Below are positions 56,239 to 64,000 of a DNA stretch of 64,000 nucleotides, piece after piece. The translations under genes and the position numbers were made by a program. A model generated the notes under the pieces. That model saw only the letters and a program-made list of their open reading frames with translations. It did no database searches and was not told the origin of the DNA. Position 1 is the first letter of the stretch, and the number at the start of each line of letters is the position of its first letter. Origin of the DNA: Atopobiaceae bacterium (GTDB lineage: Bacteria; Actinomycetota; Coriobacteriia; Coriobacteriales; Atopobiaceae); assembly GCA_022482785.1 (NCBI GenBank), contig JAKVON010000001.1:1-64000 (forward strand), in the 5' to 3' direction.

Positions 56239-57159
56239 CTAGAGGTTGACCTTGTCTCGGACGATATATTGGGGTGAGCTGTTTATAGAGAGAACGATAT
56301 CGCCGATGTACTCCCCTATTATGCCGAGCACGAGCAACACGAGGCCGAAGAAGAAGAGCATGATGCAGACGGTCGAGGTCCAGCCCATTATCATGGTCGG
56401 GTCGATGAGCTTGCGAATGATGGTGACGATTCCAGCGACGAAGCCGACGATTGAGGTCGCCAGACCGATGATCGACGCGACGCGAAGAGGCACGACGGAG
56501 TAGTTGAAATAGGCAACCCAGAGCTTGGCCATCTTCCTGAGGGTGTATCCCGAGGAACCGTACTCGCGCTTATGATGCTCGATGGTTACGTTGCCGATAT
56601 TATGGGTGGTGCGATAGAAGAGCCCGTCGACGTATGGGTTGAAGCTCTTGCAGCGAACGACCTCGTCTCTCACCCCCTTGGTAATGCACCAGAAGTTGCT
56701 CGAGCGGATGTCCTTGGGTCGCCCCAGGAGCGTTCTGGACGACACCCTATTAAACCAACTGGTGAAATTCTTTGCGGCCCCGTTAGTCGACTCACGGTAG
56801 ACCCCATACACCAGATCGTATCCCTCCTCCATCTTCCCCAGAATCACGGGAATCTGCGAGGGATGGGTCTGGAGGTCGTCATCCATCCCGATCACGTAGT
56901 CGCCCTCGGCGAAGTTCATGCCACACATGAGACCATTGTGCTGCCCGAAGTTGCGCATGAGGTTGATGCCATGGACGTTCGGATAGTCGAATCCAAGGCG
57001 CCGTATCTCGCCGAACGTGTCGTCTGACGAGCTGTCGTTCACGAGGACGAACTCGCACTCATAGCCGCCCATCTCGTCGAACTGGGCCATCGTGAGCTCG
57101 ACTACCTCGCGAATGGTATGCTCCGAGTTATAGCATGGAATGACGATCGATACGAGCAT
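56239..57159 (-). CDS. Polyprenyl-phosphate glycosyltransferase (GtrB/ArnC-like GT2)
   Basis: 306 residues. GT-A domain: VSIVIPCYNSEHTIREVVEL, LVNDSSSDDT, MDDDLQTHPSQIPV; two C-terminal helices (VASIIGLATSIVGFVAGIV and TVCIMLFFFGLVLLVLGII). This is the layout of ArnC/GtrB enzymes that make undecaprenyl-phosphate-linked sugars. GAGGGAAGC precedes the ATG. Nine bp after the PLP gene and abutting the ATP-grasp gene, it is in the same operon. Confidence 0.88.
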   Translation of the reverse strand: MLVSIVIPCYNSEHTIREVVELTMAQFDEMGGYECEFVLVNDSSSDDTFGEIRRLGFDYPNVHGINLMRNFGQHNGLMCGMNFAEGDYVIGMDDDLQTHPSQIPVILGKMEEGYDLVYGVYRESTNGAAKNFTSWFNRVSSRTLLGRPKDIRSSNFWCITKGVRDEVVRCKSFNPYVDGLFYRTTHNIGNVTIEHHKREYGSSGYTLRKMAKLWVAYFNYSVVPLRVASIIGLATSIVGFVAGIVTIIRKLIDPTMIMGWTSTVCIMLFFFGLVLLVLGIIGEYIGDIVLSINSSPQYIVRDKVNL

Positions 57160-57168
57160 GCTTCCCTC

Positions 57169-58149
57169 TCAGTTGCCAGCGGTCAGATAGTCGAAGAAAA
57201 GCGGCAGGCCCCCCGTATGCAGGAAGAGAATGTTTTTCCCGGTCATGCCACGCTCCTCGATCAAGTCGAGCATCCCTCGGAATGCCTTCCCAGTATAGGT
57301 CGGATCCATGGGGACCGAGTTCTCGCGCAGCATCGTCTCGACGAGCTCGACGACGCGTTCGTCGACCACGCCATACCCGCCGCAGGTGTACTTCGTCTCC
57401 AGGTGGATGTGGTCGGCATAGTCCGCAGGGCACGCCAGGCCCTCCTTCTCGAAATAGCCACGCACGGTCGAGCGGAGCACCGAGAGCGCTCGGCCCTCCG
57501 GACGAGACGATATCGAAATCCCGACTATCTCGCGGCCGTCATGGGCCAGAAGGCTGCCCGCAACGAGGCCCCCCTGCGTGCAACCCGTGCCATACGGCGT
57601 GACGACGAGATCGATCGAGGTGCCCGAGGAGCGCTCCCACTCCCCTATCTCGGGATAGGCAGACGCATAGGCACGAGCGGCCGTCCCCTCGTTGCCCGTG
57701 CCGGTACGGTCCCCGTAGATGTAATAGGGGGTAAGGCCGCGGCCGGACAACAGCCGGAAGGCGCGATCGACCGTAGCCGCGATGGAGTCAGACGCGCATT
57801 CGAGCACCTCGACCCCAAAACGATCGACGATGCGGGCATTGAGCGAGTCGCCGCTCCCGCCATCGGCATCTGTCGCGACCATGACGCACGGGATTCCCTC
57901 GATGCTGCAGAGGTTCGCAAGAACGCGGCAGAGGTTCGAGCGGCGATCGCCGTACATGACGAGGGCGTCACAGCCGCGATCGCGCAGGTCCTTGACGAAC
58001 TCGCAGGCGATCCGCACCTTGTTGCCACCGAAGGAGAAGGGCAACAGGTCGTCCCTCTTCAGATAGACCGCATTGCCCCGCCGCTCGGCCTCGGCACATT
58101 CGATGCGCTGCACGGGCGTCGGGACGACGAGAGGGCTGATCATCGGCAT
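57169..58149 (-). CDS. PLP-dependent D-cysteine desulfhydrase / ACC deaminase family
   Basis: 326 residues. Fold type II PLP enzyme: VYLKRDDLLPFSFGGNKVRIACEFV holds the Schiff-base Lys, then VTPYGTGCTQGGLVAGSLLA (PLP phosphate) and ILFLHTGGLPLFFDY. It removes sulfide or ammonia from D-amino acids in known members, but related enzymes process other amino acids. AGGAGG precedes the ATG. Its place inside a glycan operon between a membrane protein and a GT2 gene is unusual and suggests it supplies or modifies an amino-acid substituent. Confidence 0.8.
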   Translation of the reverse strand: MPMISPLVVPTPVQRIECAEAERRGNAVYLKRDDLLPFSFGGNKVRIACEFVKDLRDRGCDALVMYGDRRSNLCRVLANLCSIEGIPCVMVATDADGGSGDSLNARIVDRFGVEVLECASDSIAATVDRAFRLLSGRGLTPYYIYGDRTGTGNEGTAARAYASAYPEIGEWERSSGTSIDLVVTPYGTGCTQGGLVAGSLLAHDGREIVGISISSRPEGRALSVLRSTVRGYFEKEGLACPADYADHIHLETKYTCGGYGVVDERVVELVETMLRENSVPMDPTYTGKAFRGMLDLIEERGMTGKNILFLHTGGLPLFFDYLTAGN

Positions 58150-58205
58150 GGCACCTCCTCCGCTGGGTCGTGCGTGACATCTCTGGACCAGTATAGGGTC
58201 ACCCC

Positions 58206-59998
58206 TCAGCCGCTATGGCCAGCAAGCTGCCAGACGGGAATCGTCTCACCCTCGAGCTCGAGCGAATCAACCTGACTGCACGTCGCCGTCGCATCGTAAT
58301 GTTGGCGGAGGAACTCCAAGACCCGCGAGGCCATGGCCTCGCGGGCGATCAGATACGTCGAGGATCCGGTGAGAAGGGCCTGATATGGATTTGTCGCGCC
58401 GACGGCGGCGCACTGCGCACGTCTGAAGGGCGAGCCGGAGCCCCAGCCGCCAAGCGACATCGTACGGCTCTCAAGCTCTTCTGCGGGGAGATAGCGATGC
58501 TCGTACTCCATGTCGAACAAGGACATGACCCCTGACTCGATGACGTAATGGTCGCCTGGATGGCTTTCGACGTAGGTGCTGAAGGGTCCCGCCGCCACGT
58601 AGGATGCCTGTTGGAAGGACCTCTCGAAGCCACCGACGCTGAAGGAGGGAGCCCATCGCATGATCATCGACACCAGACAGCAGAGGAGAAGGACAGGCGG
58701 AAGGACCGATGCCACCCGTCGGGCCGCCGAAAGCCCGCCATGGGATGCGACGCCGTCGTTCTCCCCAACGGCCGAACGTCCCCGCCCGGCGAGGACGAGC
58801 CCCATCGAAAGGGCAAGAAGCCAGATGGGATCCTCGACGCGTGGCAGGAGCCTTCCGACGGCAAGAAAGTAGAGGCAGGCCGAAAACGCGACGACCAGCT
58901 CGAGGGAAAGCGGTATCCACGTCCTCCTTCTCGCGGGACGGGCAAAGGCCAGGGCAAGAATCAGCGGAAGAAGAACCTCCATCGGCGGGCACACATGCTC
59001 ACGTAGGAAGCGAAGACGGAAGCCAGGCTGGCGCCTCCACCAAAGGGCGGCACCCGCAGTTCGGCCACCTTCGCGAGGACCTGGGCATTGAACACGTCGG
59101 AATCAGCGTTCCCCCAGTTTTGGATGAGCCAATAGTCGTTTTCCGAGAGGCCGATGGCATCAAGGGTCTCCTTCGCCTCGTCGTAGCCGAGAAGCTCGTA
59201 ATCGGAGGTCTTCTGGCGTGGAACGTTGTACTCGTCCCACTGCCGCCAGCCGTCCTGCTGCCAAGTCGCGCGATCGTAGGCATGCAAGCCCCCGCAGACG
59301 AGAAGCACGACGAGCGCAGGAACGATCACGGCGGCTTTAAATGGGCCGCGAGATTTCCAGTCGCGTTCGAAAAGAAACGTCCAGGCCCACGCCAGGCACA
59401 CGAAGGCCGAGCAAGGGAGGAACATCTCGAAGCGCCAGCACATGCCCAAGGCGAGCATGCCGACGGCCGCCACCTGCCTCGAGGATGCGGCATCTCCCTC
59501 TCGAACCTCCCCCACGAGCAGACAGCCGCCGGCACTGGTCGCGAGCGCGGACACATAGGTGTAGTTGCTCGAGGCGATGCAATAGGGCATCACGAAGACG
59601 CACACGAGCCCGACGAGAATCATCCCGGAGGCAGGGCGCATGTAGGTCAGGGCCCCATAGACGAGCACGGCGAAGGCCAGGAAGGAGGAAAGGTGTTCGA
59701 CGGCAAAGAACCAGTTCGCCGAAGGCAGCAACGCATTGAGGGCATAGATCAGCTGACTCAGGGCGGCGTTCACGAACAGGCAGAGCCCCTCTCCGGGAAT
59801 CCTCCCGGAGAGATAGAGCGAAATCGACCAATCGTCATCGGTATTGCTCGGGTTGACGCAAAAGACCAGAAAGAGACAGACGACAGCCGAAAAGAAGAGG
59901 GCGAGGACGAGCCTGCGCCAACCCTTTTCCGCAAACCAGCTCGAGAGCGCATCCGCCCACCCAAGAAGGGTGTAACTAGCTGCTCTGATTTGCCGCAT
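58206..59998 (-). CDS. Multi-pass membrane protein, one frameshift
   Basis: About 597 residues after repair. Ten or more hydrophobic helices; the first extracytoplasmic loop reads NPSNTDDDWSISLYLSGRIPG, with acidic residues as in GT-C/GtrII-type transferases. A soluble C-terminal part follows. The frame breaks near 58974-58985: MCARRWRFFF in one frame continues PLILALAFARPARR in another; one missing base explains it. I chose the ATG at 59998 (AAAGGTGG five bases upstream) over 60019, which has no RBS. Likely a glycan-modifying membrane enzyme; the substrate is not known. Confidence 0.65.
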
Positions 59999-60030
59999 CA
60001 GTCCACCTTTGCCTGCCATGCGTCATGCGA

Positions 60031-62769
60031 TTAAAAGATGTAGACCGTAGAGCCGATGGATACATTGTCAAATATCCACTTTGCGTTCTCGTGATAGAGG
60101 CGAGTGCAGCCATGCGACTCGTAGCCAGGCGTACCGTCGTAGGCATCATGGAAGCCCTGTCCGTCGTCGTTCGCAGCGTTATGCGCTCCGGTACCATCGT
60201 TGTTCACCCAGTAGTCAAAGTAGACGGTGAAATATGGGTTCGACGCGCCGGATTCCCACTTATGGTTTATCCGATAAGTACCAGTGAAAGTCGGATGCTC
60301 AGCCGTGCCGAGGTTCGAATCGAAGGCCTTCACGAGCTTGCAGCCGCTGTTCGCGTCGAAAACAAGGACGCGGCATGTCGAGCGGTCCGTGACGATGATA
60401 GAACCGGTATCGGTCGACAAAGAGCGAGCCTTGTTCGTGATGCCGGATACATACGAGGCATCGTTCTTCCAGCTTCCTTCGATTGTGTCTTCGTCGATAT
60501 AGTTAAGCGAGGCATACTTCTCGATTCTCCACGCACATGCCCTCGAATTGTTGGAGCCAATTACGTACACGGCAATAGAACCGTTACGGGCGGCGGTATC
60601 GTTCGTTCCGCTCGATCCGATAGCAAGCCCCGTCGAAGAGCTCGTTTCGATTTTCGAGATAATGACGATTCCTCCGTGGGTGCCAATTGAGAATCTCCAG
60701 AGCTGCGCGTCGGAGCCATTCGCAGTGTCCTCTTGGACGACAGTTCCCGAGAGGCTCTTTGCATCCCGAACGTCAACGTACAGTCCCGTCGAAAGGCTCA
60801 TGATCGTGTACCAGCCGCTGCCCGCCGACGAAACCCGCCATTTCTGGGCGCTCGCACCATCCTTGTCGTAGAGATGGAGAGCGGTCCGAGGGGTCTTCGA
60901 CTCCTCTGGGGCATCGAGCGCCTGATTGGTATCCGCGAGATTGAGAAAGGAATACGTCCCCTCCTCGAGAGCATCCGCGACGAGGGCTCGCCAAATCTGG
61001 GCTTTCGTCCCATTGGGAGCGTAGGTGGACACCAGTCTTCCAAGAGAGGCGATGCCACCCGAGAGGTCGAGGGCTTTCCCGGAGATGACATTCTTGAAAA
61101 CCAAACCACCGATGGAGCCCAACGACACGCGCCATTGCCCGGAGCCCGTCACCGAAGAGGCCCCGACAAGCGAGCTCTTTCCCTCTGTCAGGAAGAGGCC
61201 TGAGTTTGCATTCATAATCGAATAGGCACCGCCTGAAAGCTTTGCGATAACCCACTTCTGCGCAAGGGTGCCGTTCTTATCCCAAATCTGCACTTTTGCA
61301 TCCGACGCAGTCGAAGCGCCGTCGACATCGATGACGCGCATGGAGTCAATCGAGTTGACAAGCTGATAGAGGCCCCCATCGAGCAAAGAGGCTGCCGACA
61401 AGACCCATCTTTGGGCCTTCGACCCATTGGGATCCCATGTCTGGACGCGCCCGCCATTCTTGGCAAGAGCACCGGAAAGGTCAACGGCCATTCCGTTCAG
61501 GGCGGAGGAAAGCGACCAGGTCCCGTCTGAGTTTGTCCGGATGCTCCACAGCTGTGCAGCCGTCCCATTTGCCGCGTACTGCCACAGGCTCGTCCCGGAT
61601 GACCTGTTTGCCCCCGGGATATCAAGCACTTTCCCCGAAACCGCTGACTTCACCGTATAGTAGCCGGTACGAGAGTCATAGGCAACGTCCCACTTCTGCG
61701 CGCTGCTCCCATTCGACGCGTAGAGCTGAACAGCGGCCCCATCGTCAACGGATCCCCCCGCAACGTCGAGGACCATGCCGGCGTTCACCGCAGACTTGAC
61801 CGTGTAGACGCCAGAGGCAATCGTACTGGCCACCCTGGAAAGTGTCCAGAGCTGGGCAGCCGTGCCATTCGAGCTATAGACCTGAACATTCGATCCGTTG
61901 GCGGTGCCGCCACCCGAAACGTCGAGCATCAGGCCATTGAGAACCGAGCGAAGCGCAAAACTGCCGTTCTCGTCCTTGAGAAAATCCCAGAGTTGGGCCT
62001 TGGTGCCGTTGGCTTCGTATACCTGGACGTTCGTCCCAGAGGCCATCCCGGCACCGGCCACGTCAAGGGCAAGGCCGCTGACTGCGCTGTAGATGATGTA
62101 ATGGCCATCGGCCTTGACAACGCGCCAGCGCTGCGCTTGGGTGGAGTTCGCATCAAATATCTGGACGTTTGCACCGTCGGACATGCTGCCGCCCGAGATA
62201 TCAAGGGATTTCCCTGAAGTCTTTGACGTGATGGTATAGGCACCCTCGTCAACCGTCGCACTGGAAAAGGAAGGGGTTGAGGCGACATCGGCCTCCGTTG
62301 AAGCCGCCTCGGAAGTCGAAGTGACCTTCCCCTCCGAAGAGGAGGACGTGGTTGGAGTCGGCTGCGGTGCATCCGAAGGGTTGTTGGAAGTCGACACGCC
62401 TTTTGACTCGGACGAGGAGCTGGATGAGACGCCGCCGCCCGTGGCGGCAGGCGCAGAAGGCGTTACGGAGCCACTCGGCGAGGTGCTCGTTGTCTGCCCG
62501 GCTTCGGAGGATTCCGCTGAGCTCGACGTGGAGGACTCCGACGAGGAGGACGATGCGGATATCGGAGACGAGCCTGCAGTGGCAGCATCCCCTACAGGAA
62601 CGGTGGCATTCAGATTATCTGAGGCGGAATCGGAAACCGCTGCTTCCATTCCGAAAGCCTGGGTTTGGACGGAAAAGCAAAGTGCGGCGGCAACGACAAG
62701 GAAGAAAACCAGGCATGGATGGAAAGAACCGCCCCTCGCTTTGCGAACTCCTACAAAAGCCATGCGCAC
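60031..62769 (-). CDS. Secreted L,D-transpeptidase with ricin-type beta-trefoil repeats
   Basis: 912 residues, intact. Signal or anchor helix at 17-40. A Ser/Thr/Ala-rich linker (41-165) suits wall spanning. Residues about 170-745 contain twelve subrepeats with LD(V/I)xGG...VQ(V/I)(Y/W)...NGTxAQxW, four possible beta-trefoil lectin domains. The final 140 residues form a YkuD-type L,D-transpeptidase: TGTYRINHKWES, then SHGCTRLYHENAKWIFDN with the catalytic Cys. It should crosslink peptidoglycan stems (or attach partners to them) while binding glycan. The GTG at 62769 with GAAGGG is used; the ATG at 62763 is an alternative. Promoter: TTGAGG-17-TATCCT. It lies inside the surface-glycan operon. 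Confidence 0.9.
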   Translation of the reverse strand: MRMAFVGVRKARGGSFHPCLVFFLVVAAALCFSVQTQAFGMEAAVSDSASDNLNATVPVGDAATAGSSPISASSSSSESSTSSSAESSEAGQTTSTSPSGSVTPSAPAATGGGVSSSSSSESKGVSTSNNPSDAPQPTPTTSSSSEGKVTSTSEAASTEADVASTPSFSSATVDEGAYTITSKTSGKSLDISGGSMSDGANVQIFDANSTQAQRWRVVKADGHYIIYSAVSGLALDVAGAGMASGTNVQVYEANGTKAQLWDFLKDENGSFALRSVLNGLMLDVSGGGTANGSNVQVYSSNGTAAQLWTLSRVASTIASGVYTVKSAVNAGMVLDVAGGSVDDGAAVQLYASNGSSAQKWDVAYDSRTGYYTVKSAVSGKVLDIPGANRSSGTSLWQYAANGTAAQLWSIRTNSDGTWSLSSALNGMAVDLSGALAKNGGRVQTWDPNGSKAQRWVLSAASLLDGGLYQLVNSIDSMRVIDVDGASTASDAKVQIWDKNGTLAQKWVIAKLSGGAYSIMNANSGLFLTEGKSSLVGASSVTGSGQWRVSLGSIGGLVFKNVISGKALDLSGGIASLGRLVSTYAPNGTKAQIWRALVADALEEGTYSFLNLADTNQALDAPEESKTPRTALHLYDKDGASAQKWRVSSAGSGWYTIMSLSTGLYVDVRDAKSLSGTVVQEDTANGSDAQLWRFSIGTHGGIVIISKIETSSSTGLAIGSSGTNDTAARNGSIAVYVIGSNNSRACAWRIEKYASLNYIDEDTIEGSWKNDASYVSGITNKARSLSTDTGSIIVTDRSTCRVLVFDANSGCKLVKAFDSNLGTAEHPTFTGTYRINHKWESGASNPYFTVYFDYWVNNDGTGAHNAANDDGQGFHDAYDGTPGYESHGCTRLYHENAKWIFDNVSIGSTVYIF

Positions 62770-62806
62770 CTGTGCCCTTCTTTGAATGCCTGCATCGGTT
62801 CTTTAC

Positions 62807-62835
62807 AGGATACTATCAGGATATATTTACCTCAA
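62807..62835 (-). promoter_or_regulatory. Promoter candidate for the L,D-transpeptidase
   Basis: On the minus strand, TTGAGG at 62835-62830 and TATCCT at 62812-62807 are 17 bases apart, matching four of six positions in each consensus box. They lie 38-66 bases before the start and the -35 overlaps the end of the upstream gene. Confidence 0.45.
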
Positions 62836-64000
62836 ACGCAATCGCTCGATGGCTCAGGCACAGCCAAGCCATCCCCCGCTGGCCTTGAGACCAGCAGCCA
62901 CAGAAGCATCGGCAAGGACAGGATGACGTAGAGGTAGTAACGAAGCAGGGTCATGGGTCCAAGCAGGACGGTCAACACGACCGACAGGAGCACCCAGCAA
63001 AACACCTTCCCCGCGCGATTGCCCACGATGCTGCAATGCGCCAGGACCACGAGAAGAAGCCAGACGTATGGGGCAACCGACATGAGAACGAACAGCGGTC
63101 CCAGAGTCGCCGGGTCATCAAAACGAGACACTTCCCAATATAGGCCAGCAAGCGCTGGAATCTTGGAATGCTGCTCCACCGGAGGCTCGCAGACAGCAGC
63201 AAAGGCACAGGTCTCCGTCAGATCGTAGTCAAATGCACTCATCGACTTTGAGTAGGCTTCGTTATAACCATCCATGAGTGCCCACGGACACCAAGCGGCC
63301 TTTGTCAGGTCGAGGTCGGCCGCCACGCACGTCAGCGGGTGCTCCATTCGAACCTTTACCCAAAGAGAAAACAGCTCTGAGTATCTGCCTTGCTCGACAG
63401 CGCCATAGAACACGGCCCGCAAACGATCCGTGAACTGATGGGACTCGTCGTAATAGGAAGAGAATTCATTCGGATCGACACCCAGAGAGACGAGATCAGA
63501 ATCGATCGAGTCGTCAGTCATCTGGCAACGGGCAATCTCGACCGATGGGAAAGAGATGGCCTCGCGGAGAGGGTTGGACGAGACCACGCCGAGCGCGGAA
63601 CAGACCGGACCGCTCCACAATACGAACATGGCTACCCCCATCGCAAGCGAGAGGAGGATTCTTCGACGGGAAGGCCTGTTCTTTCGAAGAGCGAAGAGCA
63701 GGACCATGGCAACGACCGCCAGGGCAACGACCATGTTGCTCCGCCAAGAAAGGGCGAGAAAGGAAAACAGCCCGAGGAGCGCGAGGTCGCGCCATCCCAC
63801 CGTCTCGCTGCCGACGCAGGTATAGAGGATGATTCCGAACATGACGAGCCAGAGAGAGAAGAGGGTGTCCTTCGTCGAGCAGCACATGAGCATGGACACC
63901 GCGGGGTTCATCGCAAAAAAGACCACCGAGAAGACCAGCAGCCAGCGTGGGGCACCGTCTCGCGCCAGACAACGAAGAGAATGGACTACGAGCGAGATTC
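62832..64000 (-). CDS. Multi-pass membrane protein, partial (DUF6020-like)
   Basis: The gene runs off the right edge; the frame is open to base 64000, so the N-terminus is missing and 389 residues are visible. Eight or so hydrophobic helices, with the loop CCSTKDTLFSLWLVMFG that is typical of DUF6020/GT-C-type proteins in actinobacterial glycan clusters, and a large extracytoplasmic loop (about 150-275). It sits 63 bp upstream of the L,D-transpeptidase, on the same strand. Probably another lipid-sugar-dependent transferase. Confidence 0.6.
   Translation of the reverse strand, partial: ISLVVHSLRCLARDGAPRWLLVFSVVFFAMNPAVSMLMCCSTKDTLFSLWLVMFGIILYTCVGSETVGWRDLALLGLFSFLALSWRSNMVVALAVVAMVLLFALRKNRPSRRRILLSLAMGVAMFVLWSGPVCSALGVVSSNPLREAISFPSVEIARCQMTDDSIDSDLVSLGVDPNEFSSYYDESHQFTDRLRAVFYGAVEQGRYSELFSLWVKVRMEHPLTCVAADLDLTKAAWCPWALMDGYNEAYSKSMSAFDYDLTETCAFAAVCEPPVEQHSKIPALAGLYWEVSRFDDPATLGPLFVLMSVAPYVWLLLVVLAHCSIVGNRAGKVFCWVLLSVVLTVLLGPMTLLRYYLYVILSLPMLLWLLVSRPAGDGLAVPEPSSDCV

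Noticed and set aside
60031-62769. Twelve-fold repeat as a CRISPR or DNA tandem array
   Set aside because: The repeats are protein-level (QxW) with divergent DNA and lie in one intact reading frame.

Overview
The window looks like a chromosomal segment of a high-GC, anaerobic Gram-positive actinobacterium, most likely class Coriobacteriia and probably Olsenella or a close relative in Atopobiaceae. This rests on gene content and protein style: indolepyruvate:ferredoxin oxidoreductase with PaaK and an ACT protein, fumarate reductase plus class I two-subunit fumarase, large PAS hybrid kinases, and a long exopolysaccharide region. No rRNA or tRNA gene is present to anchor the placement. No tRNA gene, CRISPR array or prophage was seen.

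Layout. (1) 1-7.9 kb is a visibly AT-richer accessory island. It holds a lipoprotein, a LURP-one-like protein, a truncated SNF2 helicase interrupted by a GC-rich IS481-family element, two DUF4230-like surface proteins, and a three-gene operon of a Gly/Ala-zipper membrane protein, a TerB-like protein and a coiled-coil protein. (2) 8-16.8 kb holds a broken sugar-type MFS transporter, a very large fused amino-acid ABC transporter (two offset tandem binding proteins, permease, ATPase and an extra C-terminal domain), and hybrid kinase 1. (3) 16.8-28.5 kb is central metabolism: asnS, frdCAB, an FMN glutamate-synthase-like protein, hybrid kinase 2, fumarase alpha and beta, and serA. (4) 28.5-39.9 kb holds hybrid kinase 3, paaK-ACT-iorA-iorB-acyl-CoA ligase (aromatic 2-oxo-acid catabolism), a phosphate importer with its DUF47 partner behind a possible PhoP box, and a hotdog thioesterase. 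(5) 40-64 kb is a surface-glycan region. It has five family 2 glycosyltransferases, a Wzx-type flippase, four very large multi-pass membrane proteins, two DegT-type aminotransferases, three ATP-grasp ligases, a D-cysteine-desulfhydrase-like PLP enzyme, and a secreted L,D-transpeptidase carrying twelve ricin-type beta-trefoil subrepeats.

How the genes work together. Fumarase and fumarate reductase form the reductive branch from malate to succinate. IorAB with the CoA ligases would turn aromatic amino-acid keto acids into aryl-acetyl-CoA and arylacetates. The surface region would build an amino-sugar-containing glycan, possibly with ATP-grasp-attached substituents, and the L,D-transpeptidase could link wall synthesis to glycan binding.

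Quality caveat. Many genes between about 8 and 35 kb, including serA, iorA and the glutamate synthase, carry single-base frameshifts. Almost all of these are one extra base in a G or C run, and the region from 36 to 58 kb is clean. I read most of them as residual sequencing errors and annotate the restored genes. The MFS gene (two in-frame amber codons plus a frameshift) and the helicase fragment look genuinely degraded.
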